From Flavobacteriales bacterium (lineage in GTDB: Bacteria > Bacteroidota > Bacteroidia > Flavobacteriales_F > PHOS-HE28), in contig JACJZG010000007.1 of the NCBI GenBank assembly GCA_020635715.1, positions 93,489 through 157,488 of the forward strand: a stretch of 64,000 nt of DNA. Reading direction: 5' to 3'. The position numbers and the translations under genes are program-made. Of this stretch, positions 34,476-44,412 are shown piece by piece. The notes beneath the pieces were generated by a model. It had not been told where the DNA came from. It saw nothing but the letters and a program-made list of their open reading frames with translations, and made no database searches. The stretch's first letter is position 1; each line of letters starts with the position of its first letter.

Positions 34476-35303
34476 CTAGGCCTGCAAGGGCATCTTCGCT
34501 CCACATTTCCGGCAGAACCGGGCATCATCCAGATGACCGGTGGCATGACAGCTCATGCACTCCATGCCGGGGTCATTGTTGGTGCGCACCATCTCGGCGC
34601 TCACGATACCTGTCGGTACCGCGATGATGCCGTAGCCGAGGATCATGATGAAGGAGGCCAGTGCCTGACCCACGATCGTCTGCGGTGCGATGTCCCCATA
34701 GCCAACGGTGGTGAGGGTGACGATGGCCCAGTAGATGCTGCGTGGGATGCTCGTGAACCCTGCCTCCGGGGATTCCACCATGTACATCAAGGTGCCGAAG
34801 ACCACCGTGATGGCGAAGACCACGAGCAGGAAGACGGTGATCTTGCGACGGCTGGCCCTGAGCGCCCGGGCGAGGGAACCCGCCTCGGAGACGAAACGGA
34901 CGAGCTTCAGGATCCGGAAGATGCGCAGCAGGCGCAGGGAGCGGATCACCATCAGGGAGTGCATCCCACCGAATACGAGGCCGAGGTAGGTGGGCAGGAT
35001 GGACAGCAGGTCCACGATACCGAAGAAGCTCCGCGCATACCGGATGGGCCGGTCGATGCTCCACAGGCGGAGGAGATACTCCACGGTGAACAGGGCGGTG
35101 AACCCGAGTTCGGCGAGGTACAAGGACCGGCCGTATCGGAGCTTGATCTCCGCCACGCTCTCCAACATCACCAGGGTCACGCTGATGACGATGGCCCAGA
35201 GCAGGAGCACATCGAAGAGCCTGCCCGCCGGTGTGCCGGTGCCGAAGATGATCCGGAAGACGTGTTCCCGCAGCCGGCCTTTCGCGGGTCGGTCCGTGCC
35301 CAT
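34476..35303 (-). CDS. Voltage-gated potassium channel with C-terminal zinc ribbon
   Basis: A 275-residue six-helix channel. S4 has regularly spaced arginines (IRSLRLLRIFRILKLVRF), and the selectivity filter is TLTTVGYGD. The C-terminal 40 residues contain CMSCHATG and CRKCGA, a CxxC-CxxC zinc ribbon, an uncommon addition. The zinc ribbon may sense redox or metal state; this is inference. It precedes the APC permease in gene order on the same strand but with 26 bases between them and the permease upstream. Confidence 0.9.
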   Translation of the reverse strand: MGTDRPAKGRLREHVFRIIFGTGTPAGRLFDVLLLWAIVISVTLVMLESVAEIKLRYGRSLYLAELGFTALFTVEYLLRLWSIDRPIRYARSFFGIVDLLSILPTYLGLVFGGMHSLMVIRSLRLLRIFRILKLVRFVSEAGSLARALRASRRKITVFLLVVFAITVVFGTLMYMVESPEAGFTSIPRSIYWAIVTLTTVGYGDIAPQTIVGQALASFIMILGYGIIAVPTGIVSAEMVRTNNDPGMECMSCHATGHLDDARFCRKCGAKMPLQA

Positions 35304-35329
35304 TCAGCAAAGGTGATCGATCGGGGCGA

Positions 35330-37084
35330 TCAGATGATCAGGCGCACACCTCCAAGGTCCGCCACCCGATATGGGAAATGATCACCGGGGGAGCCGATGA
35401 ACATGAAGTTCGTGGGGATGTTCCACTCGCGGCTCAGCCGGTCAACGAGCTCCGGTCCGAAAACGCCTTTCATCTGGACCAGTTCGATGTGGATCTCCGG
35501 GTAGGCCCGGTCGAGCACCTTGATGTCCTGGCAGAACGACTCGGACAGCGACTGGTCAGCCTGTTGCACGTTCACGATCCGGAGCTTCTTCGTGATCTCG
35601 TTCTCCTCCACGTACATCATCACCCGGTTCAGCACGGCGATGTCATCGCCCTTCGTGAAGTACACGAACTCCTGGTCGGTCAACTTGCGCAAGGTGCGAT
35701 TGATGCGCATGCGGCTCAACTTGGCCACGGCCTGCATCGAGTCGAGGAAGCTCGAGACCACCACGACCAGGTATTCGAGGATCACATTCCGCTTGAGGAA
35801 GATGAAGATGATCAGCGCCGTGGGGATGAAGTACTGCAGGAAGACGACGAGGTGCTCCGGATGCAGCTTCACGTTGCCGTAGAGCGCGATCAGCACCGCC
35901 ATCAGGGCGATGAAGACGACGAAGGGCGTGGCGCTCTCCGGTCTTGGCAGGCGCGCGCGTTTGATCTTCAGCAGGAAGTTCCCGAAGGCGAAGAAGGCCA
36001 TGACGATGAGGAAGGAGATGGTATAGACGCCGGCCAGCGCTGCCAGCTCTCCCGCGGTGATCAACAGCACGGACAGGCAGAGCAGGAAGAAGAGGATGAG
36101 GATGCGCGGGGAACTGCCGCGCTTGGTCTCCTTCAGCAGGAATTGCGGCAGGACACGGTCCAGCGTCATGCGTTTCACCAGACCGCTCACGCCCACGAAG
36201 CTGGTGAGCACCGCACCGCAGAGCACGAGCACCGCGTCCACCGAGATGATGGTGGCCAGGGTGCCGCCACCGATCTCCTGCCCCATGCGGGAGAGCAACG
36301 CCTCCTGGTGCTGTTCCACCAGGGTCAACGGCAGCACCGACACCGCAAGCAGGGCCATCAGGGGGTTGATGATGGTCACGGCCATCCACATGTTGCGCAG
36401 GGTCTTCGGGAACACCCCGGCCTGCTGCTCCTCCACGAAGTTGGCACTGCTCTCGAAGCCGCTCACACCCAACATGGCCGTGCTGAAGCCGAAGAAGAGC
36501 GCCATGCCGATCGATCCCGCCGGCAGGGGTGCCTGGAAGTTCAACTGCGCCTGTTCCAGACCATGGTGCATCAGGTACCAACCGCCCGCGATCAGCAGGA
36601 AGGCCATGCTCGAGAGGTGCAGGATGAAGATCACCACGGCCACTATGGATGATTCGCCGATCCCCCCGATGGTGAGCAGGAGGAAGATCGTCAGTACCAC
36701 GATCGTCGCGGTCATCACGGGCAGCCCGTGGAACAGGCTGTGCAGGTAGTGCATCGCCTCCGATGAGCTGATCACGGCGGTGGCCATGTAGCTGAGGATG
36801 GTGAGGCAGGCCGCGATGCTCGCGTTCGTCTTGTTCGTGGTGTTGAGTAGTACGTTGTAGGCTCCGCCGTTCAAAGGCAGGGCACCGACCACTTCACCGT
36901 ATATCCTGCGGTACAGGAAGAGCACACCGGCCACGAGCAGCAGGGCGATGAAGGCCCATGGACCGGCATAGCCGATGGTGAGCGCGCTCACATAAAGACA
37001 GCTGCTGGTGATGTCGTTCCCGCAGATCGCGGTGGCCGGGAGCTGGCCGAGCTTCCTGGGATGAACGGGCGTGTCGGTTCGCAT
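35330..37084 (-). CDS. APC-superfamily amino acid permease
   Basis: A 584-residue permease from the ATG giving MRTDTPVHPRKLGQLPATA. Helix 1 carries the unwound substrate region (AICGNDITSSCLYVSAL), and ALPLNGGAYNVLLNTTNK follows helix 2. Twelve hydrophobic helices are followed by a cytosolic tail of about 150 residues (KLSRMRINRTLRKLTD onward) of unknown role. A longer start 16 codons upstream is possible. Substrate unknown. Confidence 0.85.
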   Translation of the reverse strand: MRTDTPVHPRKLGQLPATAICGNDITSSCLYVSALTIGYAGPWAFIALLLVAGVLFLYRRIYGEVVGALPLNGGAYNVLLNTTNKTNASIAACLTILSYMATAVISSSEAMHYLHSLFHGLPVMTATIVVLTIFLLLTIGGIGESSIVAVVIFILHLSSMAFLLIAGGWYLMHHGLEQAQLNFQAPLPAGSIGMALFFGFSTAMLGVSGFESSANFVEEQQAGVFPKTLRNMWMAVTIINPLMALLAVSVLPLTLVEQHQEALLSRMGQEIGGGTLATIISVDAVLVLCGAVLTSFVGVSGLVKRMTLDRVLPQFLLKETKRGSSPRILILFFLLCLSVLLITAGELAALAGVYTISFLIVMAFFAFGNFLLKIKRARLPRPESATPFVVFIALMAVLIALYGNVKLHPEHLVVFLQYFIPTALIIFIFLKRNVILEYLVVVVSSFLDSMQAVAKLSRMRINRTLRKLTDQEFVYFTKGDDIAVLNRVMMYVEENEITKKLRIVNVQQADQSLSESFCQDIKVLDRAYPEIHIELVQMKGVFGPELVDRLSREWNIPTNFMFIGSPGDHFPYRVADLGGVRLII

Positions 37085-37184
37085 CGGTGGTAAGCGGATG
37101 GTCCTGATCGGAACGCGCAGCAATGTAGCCATGTGGATCGACCCCCGTTGCATGTGACCACGACCACCGCATGCGTCCCAACGC

Positions 37185-37192
37185 TATCTTCA
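37185..37192 (+). promoter_or_regulatory. Putative -7 element of DUF389 gene
   Basis: TATCTTCA, 24 bases before the ATG at 37209. Confidence 0.4.
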
Positions 37193-37208
37193 CGCGGGAC
37201 CAGCACAT

Positions 37209-38495
37209 ATGAACCTGCTACGCCTGCTCACCTTCTTCCGTCTCGGCGACAATGCCGAGGACCCCAGGACCGCGCTCGAGGCCATTGCGCGCAACGTCGA
37301 ATTCCGGGGTACCAACCTGATGATCCTGGTCTTCGCGATCATCATCGCCTCGGTTGGTCTCAACGTCAACTCGGCGGCTGTGGTCATCGGTGCCATGTTG
37401 ATCTCACCCCTCATGGGGCCGATCGTCGGTGTCGGTGCTGGCCTGGGCGTCATGAACCTGGACCTCGTGAGACGCGCCGTCAAACATCTCGCGTTCGCTG
37501 CCGGGGCCAGCGTTGTCACCAGTACCCTCTACTTCCTCCTCACACCCCTGGGCGAAGCCCACTCGGAGATACTCGCGCGCACGACGCCGACCATCTGGGA
37601 CGTGCTCATCGCAGCGAGCGGTGGTTTCGCGGGCATCATCGCCGCGGCCAGCAAGGACAGGGGGAACGTGGTGCCGGGTGTGGCCATCGCCACCGCGCTC
37701 ATGCCGCCGCTGTGCACGGCGGGCTATGGGCTCGCTCATGCGAACTGGGCCTACTTCTTCGGTGCGTTCTATCTATTCCTGATCAATTCCGTCTTCATCG
37801 CCCTGGCCACGCTCGCCACGGTTCGCTGGCTGGGGTATCCGTTGCACAGCTACGCGGATGAGGAGTTCACGCGTCGCATGCGCCGCTATGTCACGCTCGT
37901 GGTGCTGGTCACGGTGCTCCCGAGCATCTACCTGGCCTGGCGCCTCGTCCAGCAGAGCGCGTTCAACCAAAGGGCGCAGCGTTTCATCACGGCCGAGTGC
38001 ACCCTGCCGGACAACTTCCTGGTGGAACGCGCGGTGGATGCACCTTCCCGCACCATCACGCTCACGTACATGGGCGAGGGCCCGACCGATCAGCAGGAGG
38101 CGTACTTGAACCAACGGCTCAAGCTCTACGACCTCCAAGGCGCGGATCTGCAGGTGCGTACGGGCCTGTTGCTGGGGAAGCAGGAAGAGGATCCGGTCCT
38201 TCAGCAACGCATGGATGAGCAACGCCGGATGATGGGTCAACTTGCCGCGCTGCAGGACAGTTTGATCCGGAAGGACGCCTTCCGCAGCCTGTTGCAACGG
38301 GAGGCACAGGCCGTTGATACCGGCATCCAATGGCTGGTGGTCATGGACGTGCCCGGTCGGGCGGACAGCCTGCCGCAGCTCGTCTCCGCACGCTTCGATC
38401 AGTACCCGGACTCGACGCGTATCGCACGCCTGCAGCGTTGGATCAACACCAAGTTCGACAAGCCGGGGCAGCTCATCATCGACACCTTGCGTTGA
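37209..38495 (+). CDS. DUF389 (TIGR00341-like) membrane protein
   Basis: A 428-residue protein. The first 230 residues form the DUF389 membrane domain with NSAAVVIGAMLISPLMGPI, GGFAGIIAAAS and GVAIATALMPPLCTAGY, all family signatures. The C-terminal 190 residues are soluble and extracytoplasmic or cytosolic, with a beta/alpha repeat (RTITLTYMGEGPTDQQEAY). The family is unassigned; a transport role is often suspected. Confidence 0.88.
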   Translation: MNLLRLLTFFRLGDNAEDPRTALEAIARNVEFRGTNLMILVFAIIIASVGLNVNSAAVVIGAMLISPLMGPIVGVGAGLGVMNLDLVRRAVKHLAFAAGASVVTSTLYFLLTPLGEAHSEILARTTPTIWDVLIAASGGFAGIIAAASKDRGNVVPGVAIATALMPPLCTAGYGLAHANWAYFFGAFYLFLINSVFIALATLATVRWLGYPLHSYADEEFTRRMRRYVTLVVLVTVLPSIYLAWRLVQQSAFNQRAQRFITAECTLPDNFLVERAVDAPSRTITLTYMGEGPTDQQEAYLNQRLKLYDLQGADLQVRTGLLLGKQEEDPVLQQRMDEQRRMMGQLAALQDSLIRKDAFRSLLQREAQAVDTGIQWLVVMDVPGRADSLPQLVSARFDQYPDSTRIARLQRWINTKFDKPGQLIIDTLR

Positions 38496-38512
38496 GCACA
38501 CCGCGCTATCCG

Positions 38513-38586
38513 TGGAGCTGATGGGAGTCGAACCCACGACCTCGTCATTGCGAACGACGCGCTCTGGCCAGCTGAGCTACAGCCCC
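38513..38586 (-). tRNA. tRNA-Ala (anticodon CGC)
   Basis: A 74-base cloverleaf on the minus strand. The acceptor arms GGGGCTG and CAGCTCC include the G3-U70 pair that identifies alanine tRNA; the anticodon loop is TTCGCAA, giving CGC; the T loop is TTCGACT. The CCA end is not encoded. Confidence 0.95.
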
Positions 38587-38610
38587 GGTGCTGCGAAGTT
38601 GCACAATGGA

Positions 38611-39114
38611 TCAGGCACCCCGGCGCACCGCATAGATCAACTCGTCCTGGACCACCCCGTTCTTGATCAAGGTGCCCAACAAGGTCGCCTCCAGCACGAA
38701 GCCGGCCTTCTCCAACGCGCGTCGTGAAGCGATGTTGCTGCCGAACGGGGTGGCGTAGATGCGTGTGACCGCCGGGAAGGCCTCGAAGCCGAGCGTCACC
38801 ATCCGGCGGATGGCGTGTGACATGATGCCCTGGCCACGATAGGGTACCGCCAGCCAGTAACCGAGTTCGAGGTTGTTCCGCCACAGGTCCTGCTTCGGAT
38901 GCAGGCCGATGGCACCGGCGCATTCTCCGTTCACAGCGATGCACCGGCGGAGCGCTTCACCCTTGTTGGCCATTTCGATGAACGCACGACCGGCTTCCTC
39001 GGTGAAGGGGTTGGGGAAGGAGTCCGTCAGGTTGGCGGCAACGCTCGGGTGGCTCGCATGGCGCACGAGGCTGTCCAGGTCATCCGGTCGGAAGGGACGG
39101 AGTTCAAGGTTCAT
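38611..39114 (-). CDS. GNAT N-acetyltransferase, RimJ/RimL-like
   Basis: A 167-residue acetyltransferase. The acetyl-CoA-binding motif A is LELGYWLAVPYRGQGIMSHA (R/QxxGxG/A type), followed by IYATPFGSNIASRRALEKAG, typical of the ribosomal-protein-acetylating RimJ/RimL type. The acceptor is unknown. Confidence 0.9.
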   Translation of the reverse strand: MNLELRPFRPDDLDSLVRHASHPSVAANLTDSFPNPFTEEAGRAFIEMANKGEALRRCIAVNGECAGAIGLHPKQDLWRNNLELGYWLAVPYRGQGIMSHAIRRMVTLGFEAFPAVTRIYATPFGSNIASRRALEKAGFVLEATLLGTLIKNGVVQDELIYAVRRGA

Positions 39115-39212
39115 CGGGGGGCGAAGTTCGCATGGCGTGGGCGGATGGCATCGGCTGGAAATGACGGCGCCCCGGCCAGGTGGACCGGGGCGCCGTGCGA
39201 TGCGGACGGGGA

Positions 39213-41391
39213 TCAGTGCTTCATCGCTTCCTTCATCCCGAACTGCGGGGTCACGCCCGTGTGCTGGAAGAAGAAGGCGTACTTGTCCGCCACTTCCTCG
39301 ATGATCTTGCTCGTGGGTTTGCCGGCGCCATGCCCTGCATCGGTCTCCACGCGGATCAACACGGGTGCTTCGCCTTGTTGCGCCTCTTGCAGGGCACTGA
39401 TGAACTTGAAGCTGTGCGCGGGCACCACGCGGTCGTCGTGGTCGGCGGTCATCACCATGGTGGCCGGGTACTTCGCGGGCTTGATGTTGTGCACGGGGGA
39501 ATAGCGCAAGAGGTAGTCGAATTCCTCCTTGCTGTTGTCGGCGCTGCCGTATTCAGGCACCCAGCCGAAGCCAGCGGTGAACTTCTGATAGCGGAGCATG
39601 TCGAGCACGCCCACTTCGGGGAAGCAAACAGCGAAGAGGTCCGGGCGCTGGGTCTCCACCGCGCCGATCAACAGCCCGCCATTGCTGCCGCCATTCACGC
39701 CGAGGTGCGCGCTGTCGGTCCACTTCTCCTTGATCAGGAACTCGGCCGCCGCGATGAAGTCGTCGAAGACGTTCTGCTTGTTCTCCTTCATGCCCGCCTT
39801 GTGCCAGTCCTCGCCATATTCCCGCCGCCGCGCAGGCTCGGTTGCGCATACCGCCGCCCTGCTCCAGCAGGAGCATGCGGCTGGTGCTGAAGCTGGGGGA
39901 TAAGCTGATGTTGAATCCGCCGTAGGCATAGAGCAGCGTGGGGTTCTTCCCGTTCTGCTGCACGCCTTTCTTGTGCACGATGAACATCGGGATCTTGGTG
40001 CCATCCTTGCTCGGGTAGAAGACCTGTTCCGTCTCGTAGGCCGAGGGGTCGAACGTGAGCTCGGGCCGGTAGAACACCTCGCTCTTATCCGTGGCGTAGT
40101 CGTACGTGTAGATCGTGCCGGGGTCGGTGAAGGAGGAGAAGCTGTAGAAGCTGAAGGTGTCGCCGCGTTCGCCTCCGAAACCACCGGCGCTGCCCAGGTC
40201 GGGGAGCTCGATCTCACGCATGTCCGAGCCGTCGATGTTGCAACGTTGGATGCGTGTGGTGGCGTCCTTCAGGTAGTCGGCGAAGAGCAGGCCGCCGCCG
40301 GTGCTCACACCCTGTAGCAGCTCATCCTTCTGCGGGATGATGTCCTTCCAGGCGCCCTGCTGCGGTTCCTTCGGATCCACGGCAACCAGGCGGTAGCGCG
40401 GCGCGTCCACGTCGGTCATCACCAGCAATCGGTCGTTCTTCGGCTCGTAGGCCACGATGCTCGTCTTGTGGTCGAAACCGGTCTGCAGGGCCGTCCATTT
40501 GGTGGAAGGCGTGGGCATGCCACCGCTGCGGAGGTCGTGGTAGTATTGCTCGAACCCGTCGGTGCCGGTGCTCACGTACAGCGTGGCGAATTCCTCGCCC
40601 TCCGTCACCCCTACGCCTACGTACAGGTCGCCGTTCTCCCTGTTCTCCCACACCAGCTTGTCCTTCTCCTGCGGATCGCCCAGCTTGTGGTAGTACACCT
40701 TCTGGAACTTGGCCGCTCCGCTCAGCTCCGTTCCTTTCGCCGGGGTGGGGTACCGGCTGTAGAAGAAGCCATCCTTGTACCAGGCGGCACCGCTGAACTT
40801 GGCCCACTTCAGCTCATCGCTGGTCTGCTTCATGGTGGTCAGGTCGTACACGATGATGTCCTGCCAGTCACTGCCGGCGCGGTTCACGCCCATGGCCAGG
40901 TAGCGGTGGTCCATGCTCGCGCCCAGCGGGCTGAAGGTGGTGGTGCCCTTGGGGTCGATCGCGTTCGGGTCGATGAAGACCTCGTCCGCACCTTCGAGCC
41001 CTTTGCGCACGTACATCACGCTCTGGTTCTGCAGGCCGCTGTTCTTCCAGATGAAGTAGAGCTGCCCCACGCGCATGGGACCGCCCAGCTTCGGGAAGTC
41101 GTACAATTCCTCGAAACGCCTGGCCACCTCCTTGCGGAAGGGGATCGAGGCCAGCTGCTCCTGGGTCACGGCGTTCTGGCGCTTCACCCAGTCCGCGGTC
41201 TCCGCACTGGTGTCGTTCTCCAGCCAGCGGTACGGATCGGCAACGAAACGGCCATGCAGGGAGTCGCCCGCAGTGCTGTCCTTCCGGGTCTCGGGATAGT
41301 TCATCGTTCGGGAGCCGTGCTCCTGGTCGCCACCACCACAGGCGGTGAGCAGGCTTGCACAGCCGGCGGCGAAGATCGTGCGTGTCATCAT
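39213..41391 (-). pseudogene. Prolyl oligopeptidase (S9), lipoprotein, frameshifted
   Basis: A lipoprotein signal (LLTACGG) is followed by a seven-bladed propeller and an S9A catalytic domain with Ser in NGGSNGGLL, Asp in ADHDDRV and His in DAGHGAG. Two single-base losses near 39850 and 39821, about 30 bases apart and both next to runs of G/C, put GGGYAQPSLRGGG in a third frame. Repaired, the protein has about 725 residues, normal for the family. The pattern suits sequencing error as well as real damage. Confidence 0.8.
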
Positions 41392-41492
41392 GAATGAGGG
41401 GGCTGGGGTTGGCCGTAAAAGTAGAAGCCCCCTGTGACTGGCAGGGGGCGATCGCCGGCCGTGGCCGTGATGAACGGTTCGGTGCGTGGTCG

Positions 41493-42809
41493 TCAGGCGC
41501 GCTTGCGGCGTTCCTGGCGTGCGGTGGTCAGTTCGTAAACGGTGCCCTGGCCTTGAACGAGCTCCACGGTGGTGCCGAGCTGGCCGGCCAATGTGTGGAT
41601 CAGGTCCATGCCCAGGCTGTTGGGCCGGTCCCATTTGCTGCGGTCCGGCAGGCCCACGCCATCATCGCCGAGGCGCATGTGCAATCCGCGTTGTTCATCG
41701 CCATCGATGTGCACGAGGATGGTGCCTTCTTCACGCCCTTTGAAGGCGTACTTCAGGGAGTTGGAGATGATCTCGTTGATGATCAGGCCCAGCGGGATCA
41801 GGGTGTCCACGCCCAGGGTGGGCACGTTGATCCGGATGTCCATGTGCAACTTCGTCTTGATCGTGTAGGCGAAGCAGAGGTCGCGGGTGAGGTGCGTGAG
41901 GTAGCTGTTCACGTCGATGTTCGCCAGGTCCTTGCTCAGGTAGGTCTGCTCGTGCACCAGGGCCATGGCGCTCACGCGGTTCACGCACTCGTTGAAGAGC
42001 TCCATGGTCTTCGGGTCGCTCACCTGGTCCATCTGGAAGCGGATCAGGCTCTTCACGATCTGCAGGTTGTTCTTCACCCGGTGGTGGATCTCCTTCAGCA
42101 TCACCTCCTTCTCCTCCTTGCTCAGCATGGTCTCGCGCAATTCCTGGTTCATATGCTCCAGGTTGCGCCGTGCGGTATCGAGCTGTTCCGAGCGCAGCCG
42201 GCTCTCGCGCAGGAGCTTGTTGCTCACGCCCACCAGCCAGGCGAACACGATGGCGAGCAGGCAGGCCGCCACGAGCAGGAGCTGGGCTTCGTCCCACCGA
42301 TCGGAGAGGGTGGCCGTATGCGTTCCGAGACCGAGCTCATGCACCTTGCGCGTGGTCCGGTCGATGGCCGACTGGGCGCGTTGCAGGATGAAGTCGAACA
42401 CCACCTCGTTGGGTCGATGCTCGCTCCACGTGCCCTGGTGGGCCATCGCATTGGCGTGCAAGGAGTCGGCCTGGTGCAGCAGTTCGGTAAGGGCGCGCGG
42501 CAGTTCCTCCATGCCCGGTGCGCCGCTGTAGGTGTCGCCCAGCGTTCCGATGGAGGCCTGGACCTTGGTGAGTTCCACGGGCCAGTCGAACTGCCTGGTG
42601 CCCACGTCCATCCGGTGGGTGAGCCCGAGCTGGTGGATGGCACCACCGATCTGGCTGAGGTCGTTCAGCAGGTTCACCTCCTTGGCGATCTTCTGCTGTA
42701 GCTGCCGGGAACGGGAGATGAGGACCAGTCCGTAGATGATGAACACCGAGACCAGCAACCCTGTGGCCATTGGCCAGGACTTCAGGGATGCACGCTTGAA
42801 CTGGAACAT
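41493..42809 (-). CDS. Membrane sensor histidine kinase, HisKA_2 type
   Basis: A 438-residue kinase. Two membrane helices (about 13-33 and 247-268 of the gene's first 270 residues) flank an extracytoplasmic helical sensor. The phosphoacceptor is in LKEIHHRVKNNLQ, the HisKA_2 signature; N box NEIISNSLKYAF and G box DDGVGLP follow. A receiver gene is not adjacent; the nearest are near 45 kb. Confidence 0.88.
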   Translation of the reverse strand: MFQFKRASLKSWPMATGLLVSVFIIYGLVLISRSRQLQQKIAKEVNLLNDLSQIGGAIHQLGLTHRMDVGTRQFDWPVELTKVQASIGTLGDTYSGAPGMEELPRALTELLHQADSLHANAMAHQGTWSEHRPNEVVFDFILQRAQSAIDRTTRKVHELGLGTHTATLSDRWDEAQLLLVAACLLAIVFAWLVGVSNKLLRESRLRSEQLDTARRNLEHMNQELRETMLSKEEKEVMLKEIHHRVKNNLQIVKSLIRFQMDQVSDPKTMELFNECVNRVSAMALVHEQTYLSKDLANIDVNSYLTHLTRDLCFAYTIKTKLHMDIRINVPTLGVDTLIPLGLIINEIISNSLKYAFKGREEGTILVHIDGDEQRGLHMRLGDDGVGLPDRSKWDRPNSLGMDLIHTLAGQLGTTVELVQGQGTVYELTTARQERRKRA

Positions 42810-42844
42810 GGCAGGACCGTTGAACGGCCACAGCGGGCGCAGGG

Positions 42845-43438
42845 TTACCGCTCCACGCTCGCCCGCAGCCGGGCCTCGAAGGCCTGCAGCAGGCCGGTGA
42901 GGTGCTCGTTGGCCGCCGCGCGCAGCTCGCCATGCAGGCGTTCCACGTTGGCGCGGCTCAGTCCTTCCGTCTTCCGCGCATCGGCATCGGCCCGCATCAG
43001 CTGTTTCAAGTGGATCCCGCCCCGGGTGGTGTTCCGGTTGCCCGTATGCGTGAGCTCGGAGATGGTGATGCGGCATTCGCCGGCCTGTACCTGTACCAGC
43101 ACCTGATAGCTCACCGTGCCCATCGTCTCCTCCCGGCCGGTCAGCATCCGCGAGCGGAAGTTGAGCCGCGCGGTCCCCTTCAGCACGCCTGCGCTGCGGT
43201 CCGTGCTCAATACCCGGGCGCCCGGCTCCTTGCCGAAGGTCCAGGTCCAGGCGTCCGTGGCGGCATCGAAGAGCTGAAGCGCGTTCAACGGAACGCTCAC
43301 CGAGCGCGCGTAGGTGAGCACCGCGGCCGGTGCCTGACCGCTCGCGGTCATACCCAGGTGCCACGGCAGCAGGAGGGTCAGGATGACGAGCGAGAGGCGC
43401 ATCAGGGCACGCAAGATAGATGGCGTCAGGGTGGTCAT
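42845..43438 (-). CDS. Secreted protein, DUF4468-like
   Basis: A 197-residue protein with a signal peptide ending about ASGQ. The central part (GVLKGTARLNFRSRMLTG, YQVLVQVQAGECRITISELT) resembles the DUF4468 (TBP-like fold) domain of Bacteroidota secreted proteins. It lies 35 bases upstream of the kinase gene on the same strand, so it may be its input partner. Assignment is by eye. Confidence 0.55.
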   Translation of the reverse strand: MTTLTPSILRALMRLSLVILTLLLPWHLGMTASGQAPAAVLTYARSVSVPLNALQLFDAATDAWTWTFGKEPGARVLSTDRSAGVLKGTARLNFRSRMLTGREETMGTVSYQVLVQVQAGECRITISELTHTGNRNTTRGGIHLKQLMRADADARKTEGLSRANVERLHGELRAAANEHLTGLLQAFEARLRASVER

Positions 43439-43469
43439 GCGGTTAACTTCGCCCCCTCATTCATGATCC

Positions 43470-44405
43470 ATGCCAATGACGAATGCGGGCAACCAGGCTT
43501 TGAAGGTGGGGGTGTTCTATGATGGGAGCTACTATACCCACGTCAGCAACTACTACAACTACGTGCACGACCACCGCCGGCGGATACACATCGGCGGCTT
43601 GCACGATTATGTGAGGCACATGGTGGCCGAACGCGAGGGCACCAAGCCGAACCTCTGCCACATCATCGATGCGCACTTCTTCCGCGGCCGCTTCAGCGCG
43701 CGCGACGCCAACGAGAAGCCCAACCAGCTCTACTACGACCGTGTGTTCGATGACGTGCTCATGTACAACGGCGTGCAGACGCACTACCTGCCCGTGAAGG
43801 ACCTCATGGGCCGCAAGCGCGAGAAAGGCATCGATGTGCTCATGGCCCTGGAGACCTACGAGCTGTGCATGCTCAAGCGTTTCGATGTGGTGGCCCTGAT
43901 CGCCAGCGATGGCGACCATGTGCCCCTGGTGCGCAAGCTCCACGCGCTGGGGTGCAAGACCATGCTGCTCGGCTGGGACTTCGAGTTCACCGATCAGGAG
44001 ACCGGCGAGCAGCAGGTGACCCGCACCAGCACCGACCTCTGGAACGAAGTGAGCTACCCGCTGCCCATGCACGACCTTATTGACGAGGGCTTGAAGGAGG
44101 AGGATGAATTGATCATGGACTGTTTCGTGGCGCGCGATGACCGCATGCGCGACATGGAGGACCTGCCTGCCGACCTGGATCCGGAGTCGCGCCACCGGAG
44201 CACGGTGATGAGCCTGATGAACGGCTACGGCTTCATCCGTTTCCCGGACAACAACCTCTTTTTCCTGAAGGACGATCTGCTCGACGCGGAGTTCAGTGAG
44301 CTGCGCGTGGGCGATATGCTGGAGTTCAACGTGGCGGTGAACGCCCGGGGCCAGCGTGTGGCCAAGCAGATCAAGCGGGCCTACGAGATGCAGCCCACGG
44401 ACTGA
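43470..44405 (+). CDS. NYN-domain (PIN-like) RNase with C-terminal nucleic-acid-binding fold
   Basis: A 311-residue protein. The NYN domain (about residues 10-190) has FYDGSYY with the first Asp, KGIDVLMALETYELCM and ASDGDHVPLVRKL, the acidic residues of the PIN-like site. The last 70 residues (VMSLMNGYGFIRFPDNNLFF, then LRVGDMLEFNVAVNARG) look like a cold-shock/OB fold, suggesting RNA binding. Probably an RNA nuclease. Confidence 0.85.
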   Translation: MPMTNAGNQALKVGVFYDGSYYTHVSNYYNYVHDHRRRIHIGGLHDYVRHMVAEREGTKPNLCHIIDAHFFRGRFSARDANEKPNQLYYDRVFDDVLMYNGVQTHYLPVKDLMGRKREKGIDVLMALETYELCMLKRFDVVALIASDGDHVPLVRKLHALGCKTMLLGWDFEFTDQETGEQQVTRTSTDLWNEVSYPLPMHDLIDEGLKEEDELIMDCFVARDDRMRDMEDLPADLDPESRHRSTVMSLMNGYGFIRFPDNNLFFLKDDLLDAEFSELRVGDMLEFNVAVNARGQRVAKQIKRAYEMQPTD

Positions 44406-44412
44406 AGCGCGG

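Noticed and set aside
41394..42701. Open frame antisense to the membrane histidine kinase
   Set aside because: Composition is typical of a shadow frame, while the minus strand carries all kinase boxes.
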